From Megamerina dolium (lineage: Eukaryota > Arthropoda > Insecta > Diptera > Megamerinidae), in NCBI GenBank assembly GCA_963854835.1, contig OY978525.1, positions 46,115,696 to 46,179,695 of the forward strand: a DNA stretch of 64,000 nucleotides. The letters are read 5' to 3'. Made by a program: the position numbers and the translations under genes. Shown in pieces: positions 27,801-34,785 of this stretch; the first letter of the stretch is position 1; each line of letters begins with the position of its first letter. The notes below the pieces were generated by a model. It ran no database searches and was not told the origin of the DNA. It worked only from the letters and a program-made list of their open reading frames with translations.

Positions 27801-30800
27801 TTGATGACGGTATTGTTTGGCGCTTTATATCACCCCGTTCTCCGCACTTTCATGGGCTGTGGGGGTGAACATGTCAAAAATTCATCTTCGTCTTGCAACT
27901 GGGTCTACAATTCTTGATTACGAAGAGATTAGAACGCCTTTTTGTCAGATAAATGCCATTATAAATTCATTTGGATTTGGAGGTTCCAACCCTAGCCTAG
28001 TTCTTAACAGGCAGTGCACTCACAGCCGTAACAGAACCAGATTTATCAAACATCGAAATCAGTTACCTCAATTTATGACAAGAGATGGCATTAGCAATTA
28101 GTTTGGAAGACTAATTGCTAATGCACATAGTTTGGAAAACCTGGTGCACAGCTTACTTAACGCTTTTGCAAGAACGCAGTAAGTGGCAACAAAGGTCTGC
28201 TATCATTGAGATCAAATCCAGGATTCTACTGAAGGATGAAGACCTTCTACACGTATAGTGGCAAATGGGACGAATTGTGAATGTCGTGAATGGGAAGGAT
28301 GACGTTACACGAGTCGCTATAATTCGCACATTCACTGAAATCACCAGTCGAGCAATTAAAAAACTTTGATTGCTTCCGGTTGAAGTTAAAAGCACTTGAA
28401 GCTTTCAAAGGGTGGAGTATGTTCAGAGTATCAAACTAAGATTATGTTTGATTCTTTATTTCAATTTACATATCTACTTACCTGAAGCAATAATCTATCA
28501 TTATCCCTGAGTAATTATCTGTTCTAATTCTAATATTATATTTGCTATCAAATTGTCATCTACATACTCATCTCTTTATTATATTTTTCTCTATTTCCAC
28601 TTATGTACACTCTCATTAGTAGTAAAACGTGAAGATATGTAAAAGCCATCAAGTTCATTCGTTGTAAAACTGTTGAACACATCGTTCGAAACACATATAT
28701 TTTTTTGTTCAAATTAAAAGTGGTAAGCAAAAACCCTTGTTTTCCCCGAACAATTATTTTACAAAAAATTATTTATTTCATAGAATTTTTGTAAGATTTT
28801 TTTTGTTACGATGATTACAAATAAGCTAAAAACATCAAATCATACGCATTAAAAATATATTCCCTTCGAAAATCATATTTTACTTCAACAAAATTATATT
28901 TTTTTATCAAAAATTTGAACTTGAAATATGTTTAGTCAAGGCATTTAGAATCTGAGCCAATATTTGATGGAGGTTCCTAAAATTTCTGTGCGTAAAACCA
29001 AGTTTTCTCTAATAAAACGACATGCTTACGCACAACATATTAACAACTTTATACTTATAAAGCGTGTTACTCCTGACATTTTTGTGATTTTAAGTAAAAA
29101 AAAACTTTGCGAGATTTCTGATTTGCGTAAGTTTTAACAGTATAATCAAAGTCCACCTCGCGAAGCATGTCACTTACCAAACTAAAAGCATGACATTCGA
29201 CAAACGTAAAGGTGAACCTGGGATGCAAAAGGCTTCAAGTACGCTGTTAGGGTCAATATTGTTAAGGCGTGTTGAACACGACAAATCGTTACAACAACAT
29301 TTGATGAACTTCATACGTGAATTGCTTCATATGGGTCATATGGAGCCAGTCTACGACATCCCAATCAAAGCATGTCATTTGGCGCACCACGTTGATATCA
29401 AGGAGTCCAGTACTACCACCGAGGTACAAGTAGTATTTAGTGCATCGATGAAATCGTCCAAGGGTTGCTCGCTAAACGATGCACTAATGATTGGACCTCA
29501 GTTGCAACAGGAATTATTCACCATGTAACTTTCACAATAAGGCAAGACACATTTCCACATGTAATAAATAGCAAATCAGTTCCAGAATATTTCTCAACAA
29601 AGTATTTGGGTATTCACTTCGACAGAAGGCTTTCGGGAGCAATCACATAGAGGCAAAGAAAACTCAGACCAAGCTAAAAATTAATCAGTTATGGCCGCTG
29701 TTACACAAAATTTTCAACTGTTATTTCCCCTCAGCATGGAAAATTTCCCAAATAATTATGATTGCAAAACCTGGAAAAGATTCAACTAATGTATCGTCGT
29801 ACAGGCCTATTAGCCTGCTGCCTATCCTATCCAAAGTGTTTGAAAAACTATTAATGTTGAAGATACAGCAAATTGTTGAAGCAAATAACATTATACCGTT
29901 GCATCAATTTGGGTTCAGAGCAAAACATGGTACAGTAGAACAAGTTCACAGAATAGTATCTAACAGTATTTTTGGACGTCGCATAAGCTTTTGATAAGGT
30001 TTGGCATGATGGCCTACTTCACAAAATCGGGTGTCTCTTTCCTGATAACATTTGCAAAATATTAAAGAGCTATCTGTTGAATAGGAAATTTATGGTTAAA
30101 CAAAGATCGTATCTAACTCAAACACGTACGATAATGGCTGGGGTCCCGCAAGGAAGCGTCTTAGGTCCCTTTTTATATCTAATCTACACTTCAGATATAC
30201 CAACAAATGGCAATCTTATCACATCAACTTTTGCAGACGATACAGCAATCTTGAGCGTCGATGATAATCCCAGTAAAGCGTCAGAAAAACTGCAAAGTCA
30301 CTTAAAAAGAGTACAACACTGGCTGGAGACATGGCGTATTAGAATCAACGAATCAAAATGCGTCCATATGACTTTCACGTTGAATAGAAAAACATGCTCT
30401 CAACTACAAATTAATGGTCAAAAAATACCACAAAAAAACGAAGTGACCTATCTAGGCTTTCATCTCGATAGAAGGCTAACCTGGAAGAAGCACATTGAAA
30501 CAAAGCAATCGCATGCTAAATTAAAAGCAGCCAAACTTCATTGGTTGATTGGAAACGCCTCGAAATTGTCACTTCATAATAAAATGCTTATATTCAAGTC
30601 CACCATTAAACCAATTTGGAGCTACGGCATTCAGCTTTGGGGCACTTCTTCAAACTTTAATATTGAGGAAATTCAGCGTGTTCAATCTAAAATCCTTAGA
30701 CGTCTTTGCCGAGCTCCTTGGTACATCAGTAACACAAATATACACAAGGACCTACAGATTGACACTATTAAAATAGACATAGGGAAACATTGCCAACGTT

Positions 30801-32511
30801 ACTCTGAACGACTAAGTAATCATCCTAATACTCTAGCGAGAGAGCTCCTTAAGCTTAAATATATTAAAAGACTAAAAAGGAAAAATGTTTTAAATATATC
30901 TTTCACATAATCTCTCATTACTATTATATATGTCCTTCATGACATCACATGTTATATTTGTTTGCTTTAAGTTATTTGAATGATGTACACATTGGTGTAG
31001 AATCAACAAAATGTATTTTTTAGTATATAAGATTTGTATAATTATTGTTAGTTTCGTAAGAAAGATACAATAAATAGAAGAAAATGAAATGAAAAAAAAA
31101 AAAAAAATTTCAATTTAAATCTCGAATACAACGTTCTACTATATGAAATAACCCTGAAGCCAATCAGTTATGGGACTCCGCATCTTTTACAAGTACCGAA
31201 AAACTCGAACGAATGCAATCCAAGTGCTACATTCAAAAACTGCACAACCATCCGACTGCAACTGTAGCTGAGCACAAGGCATAGACGATTAAAAAGAAAA
31301 GACACATTGAATTTGCTGCAAAATTGCTGAACCTTGCGACTCTACTAATCGCGATGGAACGTTGGGAATCTCATATATTTTTAATTTATTTTGTAAGAAT
31401 ATTAAATTCTTGAAAGATTCAATAAATAGTATGTATAAGAATAAAGAACTTCAGATTACGATAATTTCTATTCGAATAAATGTCCAGAACCAATTGCCAA
31501 CTGAACTACGACCTGAACGTGTTAACCAGTTTTTATTTTAGATTGTAATGAACTCACCTATAGTCGTTAACATCATAATCAATATTTTGATAAATGTCGT
31601 GCTCATTGTGTAGCAGTGGCGCAATCTAATGGATATATAAATTCATATAAAATTGTTTCCTGTATAAATACATATATTATATACATCTCTATCGATGTCG
31701 GGTATCAAGATGTTAGTGTCCTTGTCAACCAGTGAGCTTAGTAAATAGCACAAGTCTGGCATAGCTTCATGAACTGTTCCACCAAAAACCCCACTGTGTA
31801 AATCTTTCACAGCACATTCCACTTCTACTGTATAATAAACTAGGCCTCGAAGCCCATAAGTTACACAAGGACGATTTTTTCCTAGCCAATAATTATCTGA
31901 AATGCACACGTAGTCAACTCCAGCAAGAAAATCATCTTTACGTGCCATAAGCATTTCGTCTAGACCTTCGCTGCCACTTTCCTCCATTCCTTCAAAGACG
32001 AGTTTTAAATTTACTGGAATCTCAATACCTAAATGTTGATATGCCTCAAGGGCGTGGATCCAACATAAAACAGGTCCCTTATCGTCGGTAGAACCACGTC
32101 CATATAATTTGCCATCAATTTCGGTTAAAGTAAAAGGTTCCGTATTCCAACCATCTTCTTTAAGAGCAGGTTGAACATCCAAATGTCCATAAACAACAAC
32201 GGTTTTTTTGTTTGGATCCTAAAATACGATCTATAATAAGAAATATTAAATGATATATTTTGTAAGTGCAACTCACCTTTCCAAGAGTACCCAAAACAAC
32301 TTTTGGCAACATAATATCTTTTCCATCTGGTAAGCTTTGCACTCCTACATCAACTAACTCAACTTCAGCATTCAAAGCACGTAATTTATCGACTGTCCAT
32401 TCTACCATGCGATTAATTTCTTGGCGTTTATTTGGCCATGCGGAAACCGATTGAATTGCAACGGCTGTTTTTAGATTTTCGATATATTGTTGTTTATTGG
32501 AATCAATATGG
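3459..32511 (-). CDS. CNDP2: cytosolic non-specific dipeptidase (CNDP2-like), six exons visible, 5' partial
   Basis: An M20-family zinc metallopeptidase that hydrolyses dipeptides in the cytosol. Exons in transcript order are 32511-32277, 32218-31685, 31625-31558, 4143-3879, 3816-3565 and 3506-3459. Every intron starts GT and ends AG, and the reading frame is continuous across all joins, giving about 467 codons to TAA 3459-3461. Metal-site motifs known for the family are all present: [11 protein letters not shown] (His), [10 protein letters not shown] (Asp), [10 protein letters not shown] (catalytic and ligand Glu), CISDNYW (Asp) and GAHSQNEK (His). The substrate-region block [15 protein letters not shown] is intact. 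Roughly ten N-terminal residues are missing, so the start exon lies above 32511 and was not found. The third intron is 27.4 kb. Confidence 0.9.
4430..5129 (+). mobile_element. solo LTR, Ty3/gypsy-type, with 4-bp target duplication
   Basis: A 700-bp unit beginning TGTTGCTAGCC and ending TACACAACA, flanked on both sides by TTAA (4426-4429 and 5130-5133). It contains a TATA-like TGTATATAA near 4791 and AATAAA-type signals near 4920-4945. Two further copies lie at 34786-35954 and 38346-39410. This copy lacks the SINE those two carry. No internal coding region adjoins it, so it is a solo LTR. Confidence 0.85.
5134..5445. other. AT-rich stretch with possible Harbinger-related exon and palindrome arm
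   Basis: After a minus-strand acceptor-like TCTTGCAG, a short minus frame (about 5225-5330) reads [20 protein letters not shown] and ends in stop. It could be the C-terminus of a Harbinger accessory protein, but that is a guess. 5425-5440 (AGTTAACTAACAGTTT) is the left arm of a 16-bp inverted repeat completed at 6848-6863. Confidence 0.35.
5446..6217 (+). mobile_element. tRNA-derived SINE with about 420-bp (TA)n/(TATG)n tail
   Basis: The best preserved head of the family: GGGTGCCGTGGCTCAGTGG with A box, then GGGTTCAGTCCC as B box. The body and the 3' signature CTTTGGGGCTTATAAGTGCC run to about 5788. The tail is a long mixture of TA and TATG/TACA units. The next SINE begins inside this tail at about 6218. 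Confidence 0.85.
6218..6830 (+). mobile_element. tRNA-derived SINE inserted in the preceding SINE's TA tail
   Basis: The head starts at TGCCGTGGCTCAGTGG, the B box reads GGTTCAATCCC, and the body ends AAGTGCCAC near 6558. It is followed by its own TA-rich tail (TATATAAA and TATG variants) to 6830. The flanks TTTCAG before 5446 and TTTTCAG at 6836-6842 may be the target duplication of the pair's first insertion. Confidence 0.8.
7492..7686 (+). mobile_element. 5'-truncated SINE fragment with hairpin (also 10604-10798, 13716-13910)
   Basis: SINE body from CCCACCTGCAAG to GGAAGAGAAGCTCG, lacking the tRNA head. Its truncated 5' edge forms a perfect hairpin: GTGGGCATCGTTC (7475-7487), loop TTTT, then GAACGATGCCCAC (7492-7504). 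The 3' edge passes directly into a LOA-type tail instead of the usual SINE end. Confidence 0.75.
7687..7765 (+). mobile_element. LOA LINE 3' end fused to SINE (also at +3112 and +6224)
   Basis: TGGTATCACGATGGGCCTTT followed by CCTAAGCGGGTCC closely resembles the 3' end of the LOA element at 46286-46345 (TGGTATCACAATGGGCCTTC ... CCTAAGTGCGTCG). It joins the SINE at CTCG with no gap, as expected for a chimeric retrotransposition product. Confidence 0.55.
7780..8060 (+). mobile_element. BEL/Pao LTR-type sequence (also at +3112 and +6224)
   Basis: Clearly homologous to 28437-28765, which lies directly after a BEL/Pao integrase end and so is probably that element's LTR. Shared blocks include AAATTGTCATCTACATA, GTTCATTCGTTGTAAAACT and AACACTTGTCTTCCCCGAA-like sequence. 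A BEL gag follows downstream in the same unit, consistent with an LTR-leader-gag order. 8060-8376 is unassigned leader-like sequence. Confidence 0.55.
8392..8760 (-). mobile_element. full-length tRNA-derived SINE, 15-bp target duplication
   Basis: Minus-strand SINE with head GGTGCCGTAGCTCAGTGG at 8760 downward, B box GGTTCAATCCC and 3' end AAGTGCCACATATTTATTT. TTATATTAAGGATAA flanks it at 8377-8391 and 8761-8775. It has an AT-rich rather than pure TA tail. It was already present before the 3112-bp unit was amplified. Confidence 0.85.
8935..9630 (+). pseudogene. BEL/Pao gag remnant, unit 1
   Basis: Broken frames resemble the BEL/Pao gag (DUF1759) region: ANLTNVEIF then [17 protein letters not shown], then [36 protein letters not shown] and LVTRS. 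After frame changes a zinc-knuckle block follows with the spacing [19 protein letters not shown] and GKHN (about 9537-9606). Several stops and frameshifts separate these blocks, so no product is expected. Downstream, to about 9770, a short stretch could be the start of the protease region. The rest of the unit to 9967 is unassigned. Confidence 0.65.
11504..11872 (-). mobile_element. tRNA-derived SINE, unit 2 copy
   Basis: Same SINE, target duplication and flanks as at 8392-8760, displaced by exactly 3112 bp. I saw no base differences within the SINE. Confidence 0.85.
12047..12742 (+). pseudogene. BEL/Pao gag remnant, unit 2
   Basis: Copy of the gag remnant at 8935-9630 displaced by 3112 bp. 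It carries one of the few differences of the array, A for G at 12364, within the gag region. It is broken in the same places as unit 1. Confidence 0.65.
14616..14984 (-). mobile_element. tRNA-derived SINE, unit 3 copy
   Basis: Same SINE and target duplication as at 8392-8760, displaced by 6224 bp. Confidence 0.85.
15159..15854 (+). pseudogene. BEL/Pao gag remnant, unit 3
   Basis: Copy of the gag remnant at 8935-9630 displaced by 6224 bp, with the same stops. Unit 3 carries its own single-base change, C for G at 15945, just downstream. Confidence 0.65.
16192..17143. repeat. unassigned, contains interspersed repeat shared with 26065-26480
   Basis: About 16480-16890 is homologous to 26065-26480 in the same orientation. 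Shared blocks include CGGGTTATTCTTTCTTGGAT, CTCGAGCAGTAA and GATTGAGCTAATCATTTGAT. A T-tract lies at about 16670-16688. The family is unknown; an LTR is possible because the second copy follows a BEL integrase remnant. The rest of this stretch shows nothing I can assign. Confidence 0.5.
17144..17935. repeat. two-copy tandem duplication, period about 411 bp
   Basis: The units start near TAGGGCAATT (17151) and TAGGGTAATT (17562). Long shared blocks include AACTTTCAACAATTGTTAAC, ATGAAAAGCGTTGGCGA and CTTGTAGATTTTCTCATATC. The copies differ at roughly one base in ten, so this is much older than the 3112-bp array. No coding potential seen. Short TTAATCCG/CGGATTAA inverted pairs occur around the unit ends. 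Confidence 0.85.
17936..18275. other. AT-rich stretch, nothing recognisable
   Basis: The short open frame at 18017-18241 is low-complexity (Phe, Tyr, Cys) and has no family resemblance. Confidence 0.6.
18276..19386 (-). mobile_element. Tc1-like element with about 225-bp terminal inverted repeats, internally deleted
   Basis: The ends are CACTTAGCAGAAAAAGTGTA and its near-perfect complement TACACTTTTTCTGCTAAGTG, flanked by TA at 18274-18275 and 19387-19388. Inverted homology extends about 225 bp inward on each side, to the block around TTAATTGGTCAGAAAAA near 18475-18490. Total length is 1111 bp. Long repeats of this type are known from the Paris, Minos and S groups of Tc1-like elements. The transposase on the minus strand is reduced to its two ends. 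Confidence 0.85.
18549..18970 (-). pseudogene. Tc1-like transposase, N- and C-termini joined by deletion
   Basis: On the minus strand the N-terminal paired-like HTH region is clear: [19 protein letters not shown], then the linker [13 protein letters not shown] and [19 protein letters not shown], ending at MHNDTVRKI. The whole DDE catalytic core is missing. A short segment then ends [16 protein letters not shown] and stop (18549-18551), the usual C-terminus of Tc1 transposases. An upstream start near 19025 is possible but the frame is broken. This cannot make an active enzyme. It may still be mobilised by a full-length relative through its intact ends. Confidence 0.75.
19387..20059 (-). repeat. 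unclassified dispersed repeat, inverted copy of 27300-27690
   Basis: The reverse complement of about 19460-19960 aligns along its length with 27300-27690. Shared blocks include GGCTTTTTxATGCCCGTCCC, CTGATTTAGTTCGTTC, TTTTTACAAAATAxAAAATT and AATTTGGCAAAAAAA. No coding region was seen in either copy. Its classification is unknown; a non-autonomous DNA element is the simplest guess. Confidence 0.6.
20060..21950 (+). pseudogene. Jockey-type LINE ORF2 (endonuclease and RT pieces)
   Basis: Endonuclease part: [33 protein letters not shown], then [14 protein letters not shown] (20094-20360), as in Jockey AP endonucleases. RT part: [48 protein letters not shown] and FADDTAIL, followed by the C-terminal region with [16 protein letters not shown] and [12 protein letters not shown] motifs between PKPGKDST and FLDISQAF are deleted (junction about 21133). 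Several frameshifts separate the pieces (20410-20830, 21540). A non-functional copy; clade assignment is by motif resemblance. Confidence 0.8.
22070..22335 (+). pseudogene. acidic N-terminal fragment, possibly piggyBac-like transposase
   Basis: From ATG 22070 a frame with one early TGA reads [20 protein letters not shown], then [20 protein letters not shown]. It turns basic and then loses similarity after about 22335. Very acidic N-termini of this style are common in piggyBac-family transposases. I see no catalytic region and no TTAA-flanked ends, so other chromatin-type proteins cannot be excluded. Confidence 0.3.
22525..23190 (+). pseudogene. LOA/R1-type LINE endonuclease and start of RT region
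   Basis: The frame reads [25 protein letters not shown], then [16 protein letters not shown], the endonuclease block with catalytic Asp and Asn. Next come [31 protein letters not shown] and IRNWRVS. Later, [14 protein letters not shown] matches the segment between endonuclease and RT in LOA-type LINEs. It is interrupted by stops from 22778 on and decays into unreadable sequence by about 23190. The LOA copy at 41-46 kb lacks exactly this endonuclease part. Confidence 0.7.
23191..23690. other. decayed sequence with short unidentified frame
   Basis: Probably further LOA RT decay up to about 23420. A plus frame at 23506-23690 reads [20 protein letters not shown] and ends in an Asn/His-rich stretch. 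I do not recognise it. Confidence 0.4.
23691..23744 (+). mobile_element. SINE 3'-end fragment
   Basis: GCACAACAGTAATGGAAG, then CTCGGCCAAAAAACCC and GGGGCTTATAAGTGCCAC match the 3' end of the main SINE family. The tRNA head and body are absent. Confidence 0.75.
23745..25324. other. AT-rich, mostly unassigned; possible LTR/leader at about 24480-24850
   Basis: 24540-24600 holds AATAAAGCA- and TAAATAAAAACTG-like polyadenylation-type signals followed by a CA-rich leader-like stretch (24700-24860). This resembles the arrangement at 61380-61500. No coding family is recognised. It could be the remains of a BEL/Pao LTR and leader, but the evidence is weak. Confidence 0.3.
25325..25450 (+). pseudogene. 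BEL/Pao integrase C-terminus fragment
   Basis: [20 protein letters not shown] followed by [15 protein letters not shown] resembles the end of BEL/Pao Pol (consensus EYLxxLQxRxKW ... GDxVxxxxxxLP). A frame change follows, then [14 protein letters not shown] residues. Sequence beyond to about 26060 contains repeated GGCTGGGTCCTT-type words and nothing else recognised. Confidence 0.5.
26065..26480 (+). repeat. interspersed repeat, second copy of 16480-16890
   Basis: Same blocks as at 16480-16890 with roughly 80 percent agreement by eye. It lies downstream of a BEL integrase fragment, so an LTR or 3' non-coding region of a BEL-type element is possible. Confidence 0.5.
26610..27165 (+). pseudogene. 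BEL/Pao reverse transcriptase remnant
   Basis: Short pieces in several frames: [14 protein letters not shown] and [18 protein letters not shown] (the segment before RT), [16 protein letters not shown] (first RT block), and [19 protein letters not shown] (27098-27154). The last corresponds to the YVDD catalytic block with Tyr replaced by His. The order matches BEL/Pao Pol. Multiple stops and deletions make it inactive. Confidence 0.65.
27166..27802 (+). repeat. unclassified repeat copy (core 27300-27690) interrupting BEL Pol
   Basis: 27300-27690 is the plus-orientation partner of 19460-19960. It sits between the RT and integrase remnants of a BEL element, so it probably inserted there. Clean ends or target duplications could not be defined by eye. 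Confidence 0.55.
27803..28380 (+). pseudogene. BEL/Pao integrase end remnant
   Basis: [20 protein letters not shown] is the BEL integrase block usually read WxFIPPxAPHFGGLWE. Next, in another frame, come [19 protein letters not shown] and CQINAIINS. Then [20 protein letters not shown] and [20 protein letters not shown] correspond to the C-terminal LVxLKDE...WxLGRI...GxDGxxRV region. At least three frame changes and two stops are present. The following LTR-type sequence fits the normal Pol-LTR order. Confidence 0.7.
28437..28765 (+). mobile_element. probable BEL/Pao 3' LTR
   Basis: Homologous to 7780-8060 in the tandem unit and placed about 50 bp after an integrase C-terminus. AT-rich, with GTTCATTCGTTGTAAAACT near its end. 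The exact LTR ends were not resolved. 28766-29189 is AT-rich and unassigned. Confidence 0.5.
29190..29528 (+). pseudogene. BEL/Pao reverse transcriptase N-terminal piece
   Basis: An open frame of 112 codons. [20 protein letters not shown] and LHMGHMEP precede [39 protein letters not shown] and LQQELF. This is the first part of a BEL/Pao RT, where the family usually has LPHHxVxK..STTKxRVVFDAS. The frame ends abruptly at a junction with Jockey sequence and lacks the YVDD half. It is a fragment despite being open. Confidence 0.7.
29525..31106 (+). pseudogene. Jockey-type LINE ORF2 3' half with poly(A) tail
   Basis: 29525-29710 is a short C-terminal RT scrap ([24 protein letters not shown]). It runs into a second copy beginning [37 protein letters not shown] and [19 protein letters not shown] stop and small deletion near 29990 follow; FLDVA and [10 protein letters not shown] are still readable. 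From 30077 the frame is open for 277 codons with [37 protein letters not shown] and [10 protein letters not shown]. The 3' UTR carries AATAAA near 31070 and an A-tract at about 31092-31106. All three RT catalytic blocks are visible, but the ORF is broken and lacks the endonuclease. Confidence 0.82.
31107..31446 (+). mobile_element. Jockey-type LINE 3'-end scrap
   Basis: The frame pieces [23 protein letters not shown] and [11 protein letters not shown] match the C-terminal end of Jockey-type ORF2. The 3' UTR ends with AAAGATTCAATAAATAG, like the other Jockey ends here. It directly abuts the poly(A) of the previous copy. 31447-31557 is plain intron. Confidence 0.55.
31558..32511 (-). CDS. CNDP2: CNDP2 exon block: three upstream exons
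   Basis: Exon 32511-32277 encodes the N-terminal helix region with [13 protein letters not shown] and starts one base into a codon (acceptor TTTGCAG). Exon 32218-31685 (178 codons) carries most of the active site. Exon 31625-31558 is only 68 bp, encodes [17 protein letters not shown] and ends in the first two bases of the Arg codon. It would be easy to miss without the frame constraint from both sides. Confidence 0.88.
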
Positions 32512-33655
32512 CTGCAAATACATTGTTAAATTTTCAGAATATATCTAACTTACTTAAAGTTATAACTATTACACTATGTCAGACATTTTCTCTACAGCGC
32601 ATCGGTGGGCCATTCACGTTTTATATTAGTCCAAAATGAAACAAGCATTAAAAGCGATCAAATCATTAACAAAGCTGATCGGAAATCATTTGAGTTGGCA
32701 GTTAACATCAGAACGCGAATACATGAATACTTACAAAGCATTGCATAGCACATAATGCATATTACAATGTACAAAGTGTATATAGCTTATAATGCAAAAC
32801 AGATTTTAGTTGAAAGTCATAAGCACAATATGGGGTGTATATTAAGGTGAGTCTATGAAAAAGTTTCAAAACGTCCACCCCTTAATTGAGCGTACCCTGG
32901 GAGCATGTAGCTACTATAAATAATTTTTATTCTAAACCACTGAAAAAACAGCAAAAATGCTCTTTTTATCCTCAGGTGTTTTTGATGACCGAAGCCTCTT
33001 TCGACTAATAGAACAAGTAACTAGAGTCGTCCAACTAACTTTAACTAAGGCTTCACTGGATAATCGTTGTTTTCGCTTGCGAAAAAGCTTGTTTTTTTAC
33101 ATCATAGGATAAAATATACCAGGCACAAGCACATATATGAATAATGTTGTATCATTACCAAGTACAGAATTCCGAAATAAGCACAAACAAAGCAGAAATA
33201 AAAAATACATTATACGCCTTAACCAAGCTAAAGCTTTTTCTAATTTCGAGTCGGGGCTAAACAATTTTTGATGACATTTTGTGGTTGCCTTAAATATGAA
33301 CTGGTATAAATTTCAAAGTGCAAAAGTGCAAAAACACCTAGCTCAAACTAAAAGCCTATTCCAAAGCTTTATTTTTTTTATTTCATTCTATTACTTATTT
33401 TTAATAATTTAAATCACGTTTTCTCAAAGTTTTCTCTAGCCCGTATATTTTTATAAAACTTTTGAATATACACTTTTTGCAATTGATTTTTTCGCACCAT
33501 TTGTCACAACGAAATAAAGCTAGCAAATGAACAATTGCAGCGCTCATGTCATGTGACTCCCCGTTATACTTTCATAACATACTGCGCTCTCGATTGAAAA
33601 AAAATTCAGGGGGTTACTTATAAGCTAAATTGTAAATGTTGCCTATAGGCATGAA
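32512..33655. other. upstream intron or 5' flank of dipeptidase gene, unassigned
   Basis: On the minus strand this should contain, or lead to, the missing start exon. I could not find a short exon with ATG, the right phase and a donor. AT-rich, with no element recognised. Confidence 0.5.
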
Positions 33656-33735
33656 AGATTTAACACGCACAATAGTATTGGAAGAGGAGCTCAGCCAAAG
33701 AGCCTTTCAGGGCTATAAGTGGCACATATTTAATA
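33656..33735 (+). mobile_element. SINE 3'-end fragment
   Basis: ACACGCACAATAGTATTGGA, GAGCTCAGCCAAAGAGCC and GGGCTATAAGTGGCAC match the diverged 3' end of the main SINE family. Confidence 0.65.
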
Positions 33736-34785
33736 AAACTTCTTTTATATCACTTGTTAAATCTCATTCTAAAAATAAATATGCAGTGCCGTGTGGAGTT
33801 GCCTGATTTTCCATCGAGCGCGTCCCCAGGTGGCAGATAGATGGACCTCTGATTGACATACATTCCTTCCTTTACCTTTATCTCTCACATAGCTGCAACG
33901 GCATTGCTGAAGCTTTAATCAGCGGGAGCGCATCCTCGCTGCTACAGAGATGGACACACGTTTCTTAGTCCCACGTCCACGCCGGGAGGTTACCCCAGTG
34001 ACTGAACGACTGCCCAATAGCATTATCAAACAGATATCAAAGAGTAGGCCGAGGAGGGACAGGAGGATGAGGCGTGGGAATGACTACACGCTGTGACACA
34101 GCCACTTGCTCCGAAATCGTCTGACTCGCAAGGAAAACAAAGAACTGTTATTGTTGACGGTAGCGGCACTCCTACGTGGCCTGTTACTGTCCCTGTGATT
34201 TGCGCAACAACCCCCAAAAACACGAACGTAACAGCACCGTAGCTACTATGACTAGAGGGACGTCCGCGTCTGCAACACCGCAGTCCCCCCACCTTTGCGT
34301 AATATCAACTGCCTTTATCGCCAGCCCTACGGATCTCAGACCAAGCACACACAGCGGTTGTCAACCTGGGCCGTCCAACTTTGGGAGGTGATTGCAGGGA
34401 CTGTACGCCTAGGTGCTACCAATGAAGACCACTTGATTCGCGATCTATAGCGAGAGCGTGTTCTTCAGAAAGGTGATCTGCTGTATTCCGGATCTAGACC
34501 TATGTTCGGCGGATATTTTTCAACTCTCAAATTACATTTTACATTTTTAAATTTTCGAATAAACAAAATAAACTCGAAGATTGTGAAGCATAATATTGTA
34601 TAACAAGGAATATTGTAACACGTGCCTTTGATTTCCAGCTGGGGTATCACTCAGCCAGCCAGGGTGAACAAGAGCGGAGGTCGGTAATATTACTATCAGG
34701 TCGACAGTAATAATACCGACACTATACTGTTCGGCTCGGATGGTATACCTTTCCTACTTTTTATGATTACTTTCGTTATTTAATA
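33736..34785. other. unassigned, locally GC-richer, with a 15-bp inverted repeat
   Basis: 33790-34460 is noticeably richer in G and C than its surroundings and has short open frames on both strands with no recognised motif. It may be old gag-type coding sequence. 34679-34693 and 34704-34718 are inverted (GTCGGTAATATTACT against AGTAATAATACCGAC, one mismatch) around a 10-base loop. Confidence 0.4.

Larger units (their letters stand above)
4144..31557 (-). other. 27.4-kb intron of the dipeptidase gene, filled with elements
   Basis: The donor GTGAGT reads from 31557 downward and the acceptor TTTTCAG ends at 4144. Phase 2 to phase 1 completes one Arg codon. The neighbouring introns of the gene are about 60 bp, so the expansion comes from inserted elements and the tandem array. 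4144-4426 looks like plain intron with nothing recognisable. Confidence 0.85.

Noticed and set aside
32512..32740. A start exon for the dipeptidase around 32560-32640 on the minus strand
   Set aside because: The ATG there (GTCTGACATAGTG context) runs into a stop after a few codons and no donor in the needed phase follows.
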